Counted from the first letter of the stretch, positions 17,812 to 27,367 are shown. The stretch is DNA of 64,000 nucleotides from Gordonia zhenghanii (GCF_021738965.1 NZ_JAKKOQ010000014.1:62001-126000); one strand, 5' to 3'. Program-made: numbers and translations. The notes: generated by a model not told the origin, from the letters alone.

Positions 17812-18677
17812 GGAGCGGGCTTGGGCGCTGCTGGCTGACCGCCGTTCGGTGTCAGGTTCGGCGTTCCCTGTCCCGTCGATCCGTCCTGCGCGACTCCACC
17901 GATTCCGGCGACGTCGGTGATCTGCCAGTCCTCGTCCCGATCAAGCGTCACCGTGTACGGGGTGACCGTGTTCAGGCCGTCCGGATTCTGGGTGCTCGTC
18001 ATCGCCGTCGAGACGAACACCTGGACGACGAACTGCCGGTCGGCGCGCACGTCGACTGTCGTCGCGGCGATCAGCTCGGCGGTCTGCGACCACTGGACCT
18101 CTTGGATGAGCGGGGTCAGAGTCTGCACCGCCGTGTCGAACCGAGAGTTGAGTTCGGGGGCCGTCCCCTTCTTGAGCGCGGCGGACCACGCGGGCAGGTC
18201 GTCGGCCTTGAAGGTCGCCGCTCCCACCGCGTACTTCCCCGCGACGTTCTGTGCCGTCGCCTTGTCCTGATCGAGCTGTCGCATTGAATCCAGGTCGCCC
18301 GACTGCCGCGTGAACGCGACGGCGAGGACCGTCGTCGCGACGAGTGCTGCGATGCAGACGACGACGATCCCGCAGATCACCGGATGCCGACGCGGGTTGA
18401 GGTGTTCGCGGACGCGAGAGCCGACGGACGCCTTCGGACCCTCACGACCGGGTTCCGCACGCTCCCAGTCGGCGCGCGCCTCCTCGACGGCGTCGCGCCT
18501 CGCGGCCTCGAGCTCGGCGGCCCGCTTCGCCTTCTTCTTCTCCTTCTTCGCCCGCGCGGCATCCGCAGCACTCGCCTGGGCAGTCCCGGTCCGTTCAGGC
18601 TCTGCCTGGGCAGTGCCGGTCTCCACAATGTCCTCGTCCGTGACCTCAGCGGCGGTGTCGTCTCGCGTGTCGTTCAT
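17808..18677 (-). CDS. Mce-associated membrane protein
   Basis: 289 residues. The N-terminal third is charged, with an Ala/Lys/Glu-rich helix (near residues 38-70) likely to be coiled; one membrane helix at about 100-121 (VICGIVVVCIAALVATTVLA) is followed by an extracytoplasmic NTF2-like domain and a Pro/Gly tail. This plan is that of Mas/Mam proteins encoded after mce genes, which stabilise the Mce complex (OmamA is a studied example). It lies 19 bp past the last mce gene. Confidence 0.8.
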   Translation of the reverse strand: MNDTRDDTAAEVTDEDIVETGTAQAEPERTGTAQASAADAARAKKEKKKAKRAAELEAARRDAVEEARADWERAEPGREGPKASVGSRVREHLNPRRHPVICGIVVVCIAALVATTVLAVAFTRQSGDLDSMRQLDQDKATAQNVAGKYAVGAATFKADDLPAWSAALKKGTAPELNSRFDTAVQTLTPLIQEVQWSQTAELIAATTVDVRADRQFVVQVFVSTAMTSTQNPDGLNTVTPYTVTLDRDEDWQITDVAGIGGVAQDGSTGQGTPNLTPNGGQPAAPKPAP

Positions 18678-18696
18678 GGTCCAACCAGTCCTGTTC

Positions 18697-19656
18697 TCAC
18701 TTGGGTGTCGTCACGGTCAGTCTCAGGGAGTCGCCCGGCAGCGTCCGCATGGCCTGTTCGAGCAAGGTGGCGATGTTGAGATCGCCCAGTATCGCCGCTC
18801 CCGACGAGCGGGCGGTCGGCACCAGGACCTGGGCAAACCGTCCGATCGGCGGAACCAGTTCGCTCACCGTGGCCGCCGCCCTCTGCAGGGTCGGTTTCCA
18901 GCGTTGCGCGATCATCTCGCCGCCGTTGGTGTAGTCCGCGAACGGCTTCACGTGAGTGATCACGTCGTAGAGGTTCTTGCCCGCCATCAGCAGTTCGGGT
19001 CTGGTCGGGCGCATCGCCGGTCCGATCCACTTCCCGTCGGCCATCATGGTCGTGCTGTTGCGGATGATCTTCATCAGCGCGGGCTGCGAGTAGATCATCG
19101 TGGCGGCCACCATCTGCGCGGCCGGGGTCAGCCGTTGCACCGCGTCCTTCGTCCCGGCGAGTGCTTGCGAGATGGTGTCGACGAGATCGTTCACCAGCGC
19201 GGGGTCGATCTGATCGAGCACGGTGCGTGCGGAACCGAGGAGTTCGGGCACCGACGCGGGGACGTCGACGACCTTCGCCGACAATGTCCGATCGCCGGAG
19301 ATGTAGGGTCCCTCGTCGGACGACGGCGCCAGGTACATCGCGGTCTCGCCGAGCATCGACTGGTTCTCGATCACGAGGTCGCTGTTCACCGGGATTCGGT
19401 ACGCGGCGTCGTAGGAGACCTTGATCGACACATCGCCCTCGCCGGTGTAGACGACGTCGTCGACGCTCCCGATCGGGACGCCGCGATACACGACCGCCGA
19501 CCCCGCGTGCAGACCGTTGGTCTTGGGAGCCGTGATGGTGACGGTCGTCGTGTCGATGAGTGGGTTCACGTTCAGCACACCCCCGAGGAGGTAGGCGATC
19601 GAGACGAGCAGGACGGCGACGGTCGCGAGGATCGACAGCGCAGATCGGAGAGTCAC
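18697..19656 (-). CDS. MCE-family lipid-transport protein, sixth in the operon (MceF position)
   Basis: 319 residues with an N-terminal membrane anchor (about 5-28), then the MlaD/MCE domain (GSAVVYRGVPIGSVDDVVY, NQSMLGETAMYLAP) and the long helical Mce C-terminal domain. These proteins form a hetero-hexameric needle that carries lipids across the periplasm to the YrbE permeases. Its start overlaps the stop of the preceding MCE gene by 4 bp. The short helical tail lacks the extended Pro-rich end of some MceF proteins. Confidence 0.87.
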   Translation of the reverse strand: MTLRSALSILATVAVLLVSIAYLLGGVLNVNPLIDTTTVTITAPKTNGLHAGSAVVYRGVPIGSVDDVVYTGEGDVSIKVSYDAAYRIPVNSDLVIENQSMLGETAMYLAPSSDEGPYISGDRTLSAKVVDVPASVPELLGSARTVLDQIDPALVNDLVDTISQALAGTKDAVQRLTPAAQMVAATMIYSQPALMKIIRNSTTMMADGKWIGPAMRPTRPELLMAGKNLYDVITHVKPFADYTNGGEMIAQRWKPTLQRAAATVSELVPPIGRFAQVLVPTARSSGAAILGDLNIATLLEQAMRTLPGDSLRLTVTTPK

Positions 19657-20690
19657 TTCAGCGCTCCGATCATCCGTAGAACCGCAGCCACCGACTCGGT
19701 CACCTCGGTGTCCCCCGAGTTCATCGTCACCTTGTCCAGGGAGATCGCGCCGTTCTCCGCGAACGGGATCAGCTTGTTCTGCGCGACGTCGACGAGTTTG
19801 CCTGCGTTCCCGTTGAACTGAGTGGAGTGTGCCGAATAGCTGCGCAGAAGCGGGACGAGTTTCGCCAGGAACGGGTTGAGCTGTGCGAGGCGCGGGGTCA
19901 GCCAGTTGAGCCCGAACGCGAGACGACTCGATCCGGCAACCAGTTTGAAGCCCTCGTTGACCGCCTTGAACACTTCGGTCAGTCCGGTGCGGCCCGCCTG
20001 CCCGAACGTGTAGCCCAGGACCGTCGGGTCGGCGGAGATCTCGGCCGACACCTCCTGCAGGGAGTCGATCATCGAGTCCAGGTGGTCCGTGTCGCGCGCC
20101 AGATCTTCGACGGTCTCGGCGCCGACACGGGAGACCGCCGGAAGATCGACGCCCTGTACATCCACCGACGAGTTGACCTTTCCGACCGCGTCCTGCACTC
20201 GCATGAGCGATCCGCCTGCCATGAAATCGGCCAGGTTGGTGATGATGTCTTCGATCTGCGGACCGGGGTCGGAGTCGGCCAGGCCGATGCTGTCACCGTC
20301 GCGCAGCATGCTGGCACTCGGTCGGTCCGGCGGGGTGAGGGCCACATAGATGTCGCCGAGCATCGTGAGCTGGCGTAGTTCGGCCGTGCTGCCGACCGGG
20401 ACTTTGGCTTCGTCCTCGATGCCGAGGGTCAGACGCGCCGCGCCCGGGACCAGATCGATGGCGTTGACCGTCCCGATCCGCGTTCCGCGGAACACCACGC
20501 GCGCACCGAGCGGGAGGTTCACCACCGAGACGAAGTCGACGTGGATCTCCTTGGCGTTCGACGACGCGGTGACCCGCGGCAGAGTGTCCGCGGGATTGTA
20601 GTTCCGGCCGACGAACACGGCGACAAGCGCCAGAACCACGGCCAGAACGCACAGCGTGGTTCCCAGACGGCGCCGCATCGATCGCATCAT
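19653..20690 (-). CDS. MCE-family protein, fifth in the operon
   Basis: 345 residues from the ATG at 20690, which overlaps the previous stop as ATGA; the open frame to 20801 is an extension into that gene. It has a membrane anchor (RRLGTTLCVLAVVLALVAVF), the MCE domain (LGARVVFRGTRIGTVNAIDL; LTMLGDIYVALTPP) and a helical C-terminal domain. In Mycobacterium the fifth protein, MceE, is normally a lipoprotein, but this one has no clear lipobox. It may be anchored only by its helix. Confidence 0.85.
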   Translation of the reverse strand: MMRSMRRRLGTTLCVLAVVLALVAVFVGRNYNPADTLPRVTASSNAKEIHVDFVSVVNLPLGARVVFRGTRIGTVNAIDLVPGAARLTLGIEDEAKVPVGSTAELRQLTMLGDIYVALTPPDRPSASMLRDGDSIGLADSDPGPQIEDIITNLADFMAGGSLMRVQDAVGKVNSSVDVQGVDLPAVSRVGAETVEDLARDTDHLDSMIDSLQEVSAEISADPTVLGYTFGQAGRTGLTEVFKAVNEGFKLVAGSSRLAFGLNWLTPRLAQLNPFLAKLVPLLRSYSAHSTQFNGNAGKLVDVAQNKLIPFAENGAISLDKVTMNSGDTEVTESVAAVLRMIGALK

Positions 20691-21793
20691 CGGCGTCCCC
20701 CTTGGATCATCCGTGTCACCAGTGTGCCCAGGTCGACGACCGCCGACCGGGACGATTTCGGATCGCAACTGCCTGCGTCGGACGCGTTCATCGCGGCGCA
20801 CAGGGCCGAACTGTCGGGGGTCGCGGCCGCTACTTTCGGCGGCGTGACGGTGACTGCGAAGGAGCCCCGCTTACGACTCAACGACGCCTCCAACGATTTC
20901 GCGATGCCGGGCATCTCGCGGAGCATCGCCGTCAGGTCATCGAGTCGATTCAGACCGACGTCGATCATCGGTTTGAAGTCGTCCGTCATGTCCAGCATCG
21001 GCGGCGCGACGTTCCCCAGGAGGTCGTCGAGGCCGGGGGCGGCTTCGCCCAGCCCGTCGAAGATGTAGACGAAGCTCTTGAACAGGGAACCCATCAGGTG
21101 GGTGAGGTCAGCCGAGTTCACGCCGATGTCCCGGATCGCGCTCCAGTTGCGACCCGCGACGTCGGTCAGCACAGCGACGTTGTCGAAGACGGACCGCATC
21201 TGCGAGAGGAACTCGTTCGGGTCGGACATGACATCCGACATGTCGTGCAGGATCTTGTTGAGATCTGGCCCGATACCGGTCAGTTGCGACTGCGCCTGCG
21301 AGATCAGTTCGCCGAGCGGTTTGTCGCCGCCGACCCCGTCCGGACCGCCCATGTCGTCGAGCATCGTGGTGAACGACGCGAACGCGGTGCTCACCGAGAT
21401 CGGGGTGAAGCCACGAGAGAGGGGCACGCAGTGGTCGGTCGCCAACCGGGCGCCGCCGTTCGGCGACGCGTCCACCAGTTCCAGCCGTCGGTCGGCGAGG
21501 ACCGAGTTGTTCACCGCGACGACCTTGGTGTCCGCTCCGAGCGGACGGTCGTCGATCGTCATTCGGACCGTGACGAAGCCGGGCGAGGGCGTCACCTCGT
21601 CGACCGAGCCGACTCGCACCCCGCGGATGTTCACCGCGTTCCCCGCATAGAGTCCGGCCGCGTCCGGAAGCTTCGCACACACCGCGGTCGTGTCGTTCCC
21701 CGACCGCTTCACATAGACGAGCACTCCGCCTGCGACGAGCAGAGCCACCACGAGCGTGACCACGAGGGCTCGACCGCGCCCGCCGCTCAGCAT
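20687..21793 (-). CDS. MCE-family protein, fourth in the operon
   Basis: 368 residues from the ATG at 21793, overlapping the preceding gene by 7 bp; a GTG at 21817 is the alternative. N-terminal anchor (ALVVTLVVALLVAGGVLVYV), then the MCE domain (YAGNAVNIRGVRVGSVDEV) and a long helical part rich in Met, Asp and Leu. Cysteines at AVCAKLP, DHCVPLS, SALCAAM and GSCDPKS are more numerous than in its neighbours and probably form disulfides outside the membrane. Part of the Mce hexamer. Confidence 0.85.
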   Translation of the reverse strand: MLSGGRGRALVVTLVVALLVAGGVLVYVKRSGNDTTAVCAKLPDAAGLYAGNAVNIRGVRVGSVDEVTPSPGFVTVRMTIDDRPLGADTKVVAVNNSVLADRRLELVDASPNGGARLATDHCVPLSRGFTPISVSTAFASFTTMLDDMGGPDGVGGDKPLGELISQAQSQLTGIGPDLNKILHDMSDVMSDPNEFLSQMRSVFDNVAVLTDVAGRNWSAIRDIGVNSADLTHLMGSLFKSFVYIFDGLGEAAPGLDDLLGNVAPPMLDMTDDFKPMIDVGLNRLDDLTAMLREMPGIAKSLEASLSRKRGSFAVTVTPPKVAAATPDSSALCAAMNASDAGSCDPKSSRSAVVDLGTLVTRMIQGGRR

Positions 21794-22803
21794 GTGCGCC
21801 CCGCGATCGGAATGCACACGACCGAGGAGTCGAGTACCTGGTCGCCGAAGTCGGCCGATACTCCGTTCGGATGTGCTGCGGCCGAGAGCTTGTCGACCAT
21901 GCTCTTGAGCATAGTGATGGCCCCGTCCATCCGGTCCGCCGTCTCCTTGGTGGCCGACGCCGATTCCACCAATCGGTGCAGCGGACCGGAGAACCGCTTC
22001 TGGTACGGCTCGCCGAGGATGTCGCCGACGTAGAGCACCAGTTCGGCCAGCGCGTCGTACGTGACGATCCCGCGGTCTTTATACCCGACCATGACCGGCA
22101 GTACGGCACGGATTCGACGGATCATCTGCTCGAGGACCTGTTGCTCGCCTGCGAGTTCGGACGTGTACTCGCTGCCCAGGGCCGCCAGACTCTTCACCTG
22201 CTCCTGTTGGTCGTCCAGGAGGGCGGTGAGCTTCTCGACATCGGGCACGATCTGCTGCACCGCGCCCGGCGCCGAGTCGAGTGCATCGGTCGCCGCGACA
22301 GCGGCCTCCCGCATCTTCGGCGCATCGATCTGCGTGACTGTCTTCGCCGCATTGTCGAGGACTTCGGACATGGAATACGGCACAGACGTCCGCTCGCCCG
22401 GAATCGCCGTGTGCCCCAACGGCCTACTTCCTGCCGGAAGCAGTGCGACGTACGCTCCGCCGACGACGGTCAGCATGCGGACCTGCAGTGACGTCTGGTC
22501 ACCGACGAAGACCGACGAGTCGACCGAGAGCCGCACGTCGACGCGTTCGTCGGCGAGTGTCACCTCGGTGACGTTCCCGACCGGGATGCCTGCCACCCGC
22601 ACCTCGGTGCCCGACGTGATTCCGCCGCTCTCGAACATGTGGGCGCGGTACTCCGCTCTCCCGACCGGTCGCAGATAGAAGACGCCGACGACGATGACGA
22701 GGACGACCACCACGACGAGGGCGACGATCGCCCACATCGCCTGTGTGCGACGTCCCACTTCGTCGCTGACGGCGAAGTCCTGCAGTCGTTTCAGCCCTTG
22801 CAC
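21787..22803 (-). CDS. MCE-family protein, third in the operon (MceC position)
   Basis: 338 residues with a cytoplasmic head of about 20 residues, a membrane helix (WAIVALVVVVVLVIVVGVFY), an MCE domain (SGTEVRVAGIPVGNVTEVTL; MLTVVGGAYVALLPAG) and a helical C-terminal domain. GTG start at 22803, inside the end of the preceding gene (13-bp overlap). Two late cysteines, in VVCIPIAGRTC at the very end, may pair. One of six non-identical subunits in the transporter. Confidence 0.86.
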   Translation of the reverse strand: MQGLKRLQDFAVSDEVGRRTQAMWAIVALVVVVVLVIVVGVFYLRPVGRAEYRAHMFESGGITSGTEVRVAGIPVGNVTEVTLADERVDVRLSVDSSVFVGDQTSLQVRMLTVVGGAYVALLPAGSRPLGHTAIPGERTSVPYSMSEVLDNAAKTVTQIDAPKMREAAVAATDALDSAPGAVQQIVPDVEKLTALLDDQQEQVKSLAALGSEYTSELAGEQQVLEQMIRRIRAVLPVMVGYKDRGIVTYDALAELVLYVGDILGEPYQKRFSGPLHRLVESASATKETADRMDGAITMLKSMVDKLSAAAHPNGVSADFGDQVLDSSVVCIPIAGRTC

Positions 22804-23798
22804 AACGTCACCTTCCCCGTGCCGAGAAGAACGTCGCCCATCGGCGGCAGAGCCAGCTGCCCTTTGGAGCAGTTGACGCCGAGATCGTCTAGCTGCGTGT
22901 CGATCTCGTGCATCGTCGTCGGAATCAGCTTCATCGCCTCGGTGAGCTTTCCGGTGTCCGGGACGAGTTCCATCAGCCGCGCCTGGACCCTGTCGTGACC
23001 GCCGAGCGACAGGTCGAAGGTGTGCTTCATCGCCTCCACGATGGGCGGGAACACTTTCGAGCCCTCGCCGAACGCGCCCTTGAGGAGTTCCAGATTCTTC
23101 TCGAGAGTGTCGAACAACAGCTGCATGTTGTCCATGAGCGTCTTGATGATCTCGGACTTGCCTTTGAGCTGTTCGGCGATGACGCCGAGGTTGTCCACCA
23201 GAATTCGGATCATCGCGTTCTTGTCGGTCGCGAATCGTGAGAGCCGCTCGACGTCCTTGAGCACGTCGCCGATCCCGACACCGTTCTCGCCCTGGAGAAG
23301 GTGAATCATGTTGTCGGCGAACGTGTTGAACACAGCCGGGTCGGCGCCCTGCAGGATCGGGCGGAGCCCGTTGAACAGACGGGTGATGTCGAACGACCCC
23401 GTCGTCTCACTGGCGGGGATCACCCGTGACGAATCGACCGCCGGGGCGGAGCCCTGTCCCTCATCGAGAATCGCGAGATACCGCTGGCCCACCAGGTTCT
23501 GGAAGCGGATAGCGAGGTGATCGTCCCGAGTCAGCCGGTCTTGGTTCCGTACGGTGAACGTCACGCGAGCCACCCCGGTCGGCTGCAGCTCGATGTCCAC
23601 GATCTTGCCGACCTGAACGCCGCGTACCCGGACGTCGCCGTTCTCCCGCAGGCCGAAGGCGTCGGTGAAGTCGGCTTGATAGGTCTGCGCGTCGCCGGCG
23701 ACCGGACGGTTGATCGCCTGCACGATCGCGTACACGGCGAGGATCACCACGACCAACACCAGGAGGAGACGCTTGGTCGCCGAGGCAGCAGTTCTCAT
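22791..23798 (-). CDS. MCE-family protein, second in the operon (MceB position)
   Basis: 335 residues. Anchor helix LLLVLVVVILAVYAIVQ, MCE domain (GLRENGDVRVRGVQVGKIVD; FQNLVGQRYLAILDEG) and the typical Mce helical region, here with long amphipathic helices around NMQLLFDTLEKNLELLKGAF. ATG start at 23798 overlaps the first mce gene's stop by 4 bp. VNCSKGQ and TLCKG near the end resemble the conserved MceB C-terminal cysteine pair. Confidence 0.87.
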   Translation of the reverse strand: MRTAASATKRLLLVLVVVILAVYAIVQAINRPVAGDAQTYQADFTDAFGLRENGDVRVRGVQVGKIVDIELQPTGVARVTFTVRNQDRLTRDDHLAIRFQNLVGQRYLAILDEGQGSAPAVDSSRVIPASETTGSFDITRLFNGLRPILQGADPAVFNTFADNMIHLLQGENGVGIGDVLKDVERLSRFATDKNAMIRILVDNLGVIAEQLKGKSEIIKTLMDNMQLLFDTLEKNLELLKGAFGEGSKVFPPIVEAMKHTFDLSLGGHDRVQARLMELVPDTGKLTEAMKLIPTTMHEIDTQLDDLGVNCSKGQLALPPMGDVLLGTGKVTLCKG

Positions 23799-24817
23799 CG
23801 ACGCGCCCCCTTGCCTGCGATCAGCGCACGAAGCGGGGTTGCCGCACCGGGCACCACGTCCAGGTCGACGTCCACCGACAGCGTGGTTCGGCCTGTCTCC
23901 CGGTCAGTGTGAAATGCCCCGCCGAAACGGTCGATCAGCGACCCCACCTGCCCCGGGGTGACGTCGCGCAACGCGTGCCGGAGCGGCGTCGTGAACGCCG
24001 TCATCAGGTCCATCGTCGCGCCGAGTCCGCTCATTCCGTTGAACAGGGTTCCGAGATCGGAGAACAGGCCGCCGATGTCGGCGATCATGTTCTGCACGCG
24101 GCCGGTGTATGCGGAGTCTTGGAGGAGTCGGTTGCTGATGATCTTCTCCAACGCGCCGACGGCGCCGCCACCCGCCTGGCTTGCGCCGTTGAGGGCGTCG
24201 TCGATCGTCGGCATCATCGAGGTCAGACGGGTGACGTCGCCGCGCTGCATGGTCTGCAGGGACACCGTCGCTGCGGTCAAGAACGGCGCCAGCCGGGTGG
24301 TGGTGTCGCTGACCTGGCTCAGGAGGTCACTCAGTTCCGGTGTCAGGACCGGCAGGGTGAACGAGCCTGCGCTGCGCACCGTCGCGGTGATCGTGTAGTT
24401 CGACGGCGGATCCTCCAGGGTGAGAACGCTTCCCGACGTCACTCGGGACCCGGTACCGCTCGGAGTCAACCGGAGGGCGTCGGATCCGAACAGGTTGCGC
24501 GAGACGAAGCTGACAACGGCGTCGTCGGTGAGTTCGGCTGTCGCCGAAGAGTTCACGCAGGCGACGATCCGAGTGGAGTCCGAGCGCGAGAGGTCCAGAT
24601 CGCACACCTCGCCGACCGTCTCACCCCGGATGTCCACCGGGACGCCGACCCGGATCCCGTCGGGCACCGACGGCGCCACGATGGAGAATCTCATCCGGTC
24701 GTCCGGGCCCGCGAACGGGTTGACGGCGACCACCGCGATCACGACCGCGGCGACGACGACTGCGAGCATCCCTCGAACCCGCAGTGTCCTAGCCGACGGC
24801 TCCCTACCCCGCCTCAT
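23795..24817 (-). CDS. MCE-family protein, first in the operon (MceA position)
   Basis: 340 residues with an Arg-rich head, anchor helix (MLAVVVAAVVIAVVAVNPFA), an MCE domain that includes GVPVDIRGETVGEVCDLDL, and a helical C-terminal domain. The MCE domain is somewhat unusual: one Cys pair (VCDLD, VACVN) lies within it. ATG at 24817 overlaps the second yrbE gene as ATGA. Placed first after the permeases, where mceA is normally found. Confidence 0.86.
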   Translation of the reverse strand: MRRGREPSARTLRVRGMLAVVVAAVVIAVVAVNPFAGPDDRMRFSIVAPSVPDGIRVGVPVDIRGETVGEVCDLDLSRSDSTRIVACVNSSATAELTDDAVVSFVSRNLFGSDALRLTPSGTGSRVTSGSVLTLEDPPSNYTITATVRSAGSFTLPVLTPELSDLLSQVSDTTTRLAPFLTAATVSLQTMQRGDVTRLTSMMPTIDDALNGASQAGGGAVGALEKIISNRLLQDSAYTGRVQNMIADIGGLFSDLGTLFNGMSGLGATMDLMTAFTTPLRHALRDVTPGQVGSLIDRFGGAFHTDRETGRTTLSVDVDLDVVPGAATPLRALIAGKGARR

Positions 24818-25677
24818 GCGAAGTTCAACCCGGAGTTCAAGCCCCAGAAGGCAAGGGACAGAAGCATGTCGAAAGCGACGATGAGCACCAGACTCGCTCG
24901 GATGGCACGACCGGAGGCGATGCCGACGCCTTCGGGACCACCGCTCGCGAAGTAGCCGTAGTAGGTGTGGGCGATGATCACCACGACGGCGAACACCAGC
25001 ACCTTGATCGTCGAGTAGACGACGTCCACCGGGCTCACGAACGCTTCGACGTACCGGTCATACGCTCCGGCCGATTGACCGTAGAGGACGCTGACGACCA
25101 CGCGGGACGACAGATAGGCCAGGCACAGCGACGCCAAGTAGAAGGGCACGATCGCGGCGACCCCTGCGACCACGCGGGTTCCGACGACGAACGGTATCGG
25201 CCGGATGGCCTGCGCTTCGAGTGCGTCGATCTCCTCGGAGATCCGCATCGAACCGATCTCGGCGGTCATCCGGCAGCCCGCCTGCGCGGCGAAACCGACC
25301 GCGGCGATGATCGGAGCCATCTCGCGGGTGGCAGCGTAGCCAGTGATCAAGCCGGCCATCGGCGACAAGTTCAGCGACTGCAGGCTGGTGACACCGAGGA
25401 TGCCGATCATCGCGCCGACCGAGACGCCCAATACTGCCAGGACACTTGCGATGCCGCCGCCGACCATGATGGAGCCGTTGCCCCACGTCGTCTCGGCGAA
25501 CGCTGCCATCGTCTGCTTTCGGTAGGCGCGCACCGTGTGCGGCAGACCGGCGAGCACGTCGGCGACGAACGTCACCAGTCTGCCGACGTACTCGAACGGT
25601 CGGCCTGCGGCCTCGCCTGTCGCGTGCCACCGCGGGCGGTGCACGCTCGGCGTCTGACCTCGATTCACGTACGCCAC
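24814..25677 (-). CDS. YrbE/MlaE-type permease, second of the mce operon
   Basis: 287 residues from the GTG at 25677. MlaE-family integral membrane protein with about five helices, and the conserved coupling segment EIGSMRISEEIDALEAQ, which contacts the MceG ATPase. Also visible are TGYAATREMAPIIAAVGFAA and YFASGGPEGVGIASGRAI. It forms the inner-membrane pore with its upstream partner. The ATPase is not encoded here; in this order MceG is usually elsewhere on the chromosome. Confidence 0.88.
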   Translation of the reverse strand: MAYVNRGQTPSVHRPRWHATGEAAGRPFEYVGRLVTFVADVLAGLPHTVRAYRKQTMAAFAETTWGNGSIMVGGGIASVLAVLGVSVGAMIGILGVTSLQSLNLSPMAGLITGYAATREMAPIIAAVGFAAQAGCRMTAEIGSMRISEEIDALEAQAIRPIPFVVGTRVVAGVAAIVPFYLASLCLAYLSSRVVVSVLYGQSAGAYDRYVEAFVSPVDVVYSTIKVLVFAVVVIIAHTYYGYFASGGPEGVGIASGRAIRASLVLIVAFDMLLSLAFWGLNSGLNFA

Positions 25678-25678
25678 G

Positions 25679-26458
25679 TCAGATCACCTGAATCGGGATG
25701 AACAGTGCGGTCACCTGGGTGATGATCACGTTGATCACCATGGACGCCACGATCCCCAGCACCACGGCCGCGTTCACCGCATCGGCGACGCCACGAGCGC
25801 CCCCCGCGGCCTCGAGGCCGCGACGACTCGCGATGACGACGACCACGAATCCGAAGATCACGGACTTGAGCAGGCAGATCCACAGATCGGTGGTCGACGC
25901 ATACGCCCCGAACGACTGCCAGTAGGAGCCGGCGACGACGCCTTGTCCGACGACGGCGACCACGAAACTGGCGATCACTGCGATCACGATGATCAGGACC
26001 GAGAGCACCGGAGCCACCAGGACCATCGCCACCATGCGCGGCGCGACGAGGCGTCGAGTCGGGTCGATGCCCAGTGTGCGCATCGCGTCGATCTCCTCGC
26101 GGACCGTCCGCGCACCGAGGTCGGCGGTGATCGCCGAAGCGCCTGCCCCGCCGAGCAGAAGCGCAGCCGCCATCGGCGCACCCTGCTGAATGACTCCCAT
26201 GCCGCCGACGGCGCCTGCCATCGAGGTCGCGCCGAGGTTACTGGTGAGGCCGCCGATCTGAACCGCGACGATGACCCCGAACGGGATAGCCATGAGGAGA
26301 GCGGGCAGAACCGTGATGCTGAGCAGGAACCACGCCTGGGTCACCGCTTCGCGAAACGGGAAGCGGCCGCTGACCAGATCGCTCACGGCGATGACGGGGG
26401 TACGGGCACCGAGTCGCACGGTGCGGCCGAAGCCCTGCACACTCTGCGCCATCGCCAC
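25679..26458 (-). CDS. YrbE/MlaE-type permease, first of the mce operon
   Basis: 259 residues. The GTG at 26458 is chosen because AGGAG lies 8 bp before it; the frame stays open to 26503. Six or so hydrophobic segments and the MlaE-family coupling helix region TVREEIDAMRTLGIDP. It leads the operon of two permeases, six MCE proteins and accessory genes, all on the minus strand with overlaps or very small gaps. Lipid substrate unknown: neither a cholesterol gene cluster nor fadD5 is adjacent. Confidence 0.88.
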   Translation of the reverse strand: MAMAQSVQGFGRTVRLGARTPVIAVSDLVSGRFPFREAVTQAWFLLSITVLPALLMAIPFGVIVAVQIGGLTSNLGATSMAGAVGGMGVIQQGAPMAAALLLGGAGASAITADLGARTVREEIDAMRTLGIDPTRRLVAPRMVAMVLVAPVLSVLIIVIAVIASFVVAVVGQGVVAGSYWQSFGAYASTTDLWICLLKSVIFGFVVVVIASRRGLEAAGGARGVADAVNAAVVLGIVASMVINVIITQVTALFIPIQVI

Positions 26459-26492
26459 GCGCCCAACTCCTGTCCGATGCCGTTCTTCTATG

Positions 26493-26528
26493 CAAGTTGA
26501 CACACAACGACCTCTGTCGTGTCACTTG
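26493..26528. promoter_or_regulatory. Inverted repeat upstream of the mce operon
   Basis: CAAGTTGACAC...ACGAC and GTCGTGTCACTTG form an imperfect dyad of 36 bases around CTCT. It starts 34 bp from the first yrbE start, between that gene and the divergent TetR gene. Farther along, TGAGACAG occurs twice (near 26613 and 26660). Either could be the regulator's site. Confidence 0.5.
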
Positions 26529-26727
26529 TGAGCCTGGCCATTCTCACACACCTACGTGTCTACTGTCACATAAAGGTGGGAAGATGCTGTTCAATAGGCA
26601 TTATTGGCGACTTGAGACAGTACGGAACGGCTCACATCGGCATCCAATCGCGTGGAACGACTGAGACAGCGGAGTCCCATATGATTCACTTTCGTAACAT
26701 CGCGTCGTAACCGGATCGGAGGAATAG

Positions 26728-27357
26728 GTGGCCCCCGCACGAGCGCCGTCGTCGGATCCCGTACGGACGACCGACCGCCGCGAGCAGACGCAGCGTCGTC
26801 AGGAAGACCGGATCCTCGAGGCAGCGTCGGACGAGTTCCGACGCTCCGGGCTCCGGCACGCGAGCATCGACAAGATCGCCGAGGACGCCGGTATCAGTCG
26901 CAGCACGCTGTACCGGAGGTTCCCCAGCAAGGACGAGCTCCTCGGCACGGTCGTCGTCCGATTCCGCCGACAGTTCGTGCGCGAGATCAGCGAGAAGGTC
27001 AACGGTCTCGATCCTCGGGCCGCCGTCGTCGAAGCGTTCTGCCTGGGGATGTCCCACGTCAGCCACGACGACTTGCTCAAGCGCGTGCTCGGCGACAACC
27101 CGGACACCCTCGACGTGTTGGCCGGCTTCAGCGCACCGCAAGTGGAAGACATGGTCGACGAGTTCAGTCGTGGCATCGTCGCCACCTTGCGCGCTGCCGG
27201 CGCGTCCATGCCCGACCATCAACTCCGGCTCGCAGCTGAGATTCAGGTTCGCATGGTCGTATCACTGATCACCGCGCCGTCGCGTGCCCTCGACATCGAC
27301 GACGAGGACGCCCTCCGGGATTTCGCCGAGACCTTGCTCGCGCCGATGATCTGGTGA
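26728..27357 (+). CDS. TetR-family regulator divergent from the mce operon
   Basis: 209 residues from a GTG at 26728 behind GGAGG. The helix-turn-helix reads ILEAASDEFRRSGLRHASID, then KIAEDAGISRSTLYRRFPSK. The ligand domain is helical. Divergence from the yrbE gene across 270 bp makes it the likely regulator of the mce operon, in the manner of Mce3R or MceR-type regulators, though mce1 in Mycobacterium uses a GntR-type regulator. It ends close to the benE-like gene, which converges on it. Confidence 0.85.
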   Translation: MAPARAPSSDPVRTTDRREQTQRRQEDRILEAASDEFRRSGLRHASIDKIAEDAGISRSTLYRRFPSKDELLGTVVVRFRRQFVREISEKVNGLDPRAAVVEAFCLGMSHVSHDDLLKRVLGDNPDTLDVLAGFSAPQVEDMVDEFSRGIVATLRAAGASMPDHQLRLAAEIQVRMVVSLITAPSRALDIDDEDALRDFAETLLAPMIW

Positions 27358-27367
27358 CTGCCCGGGA

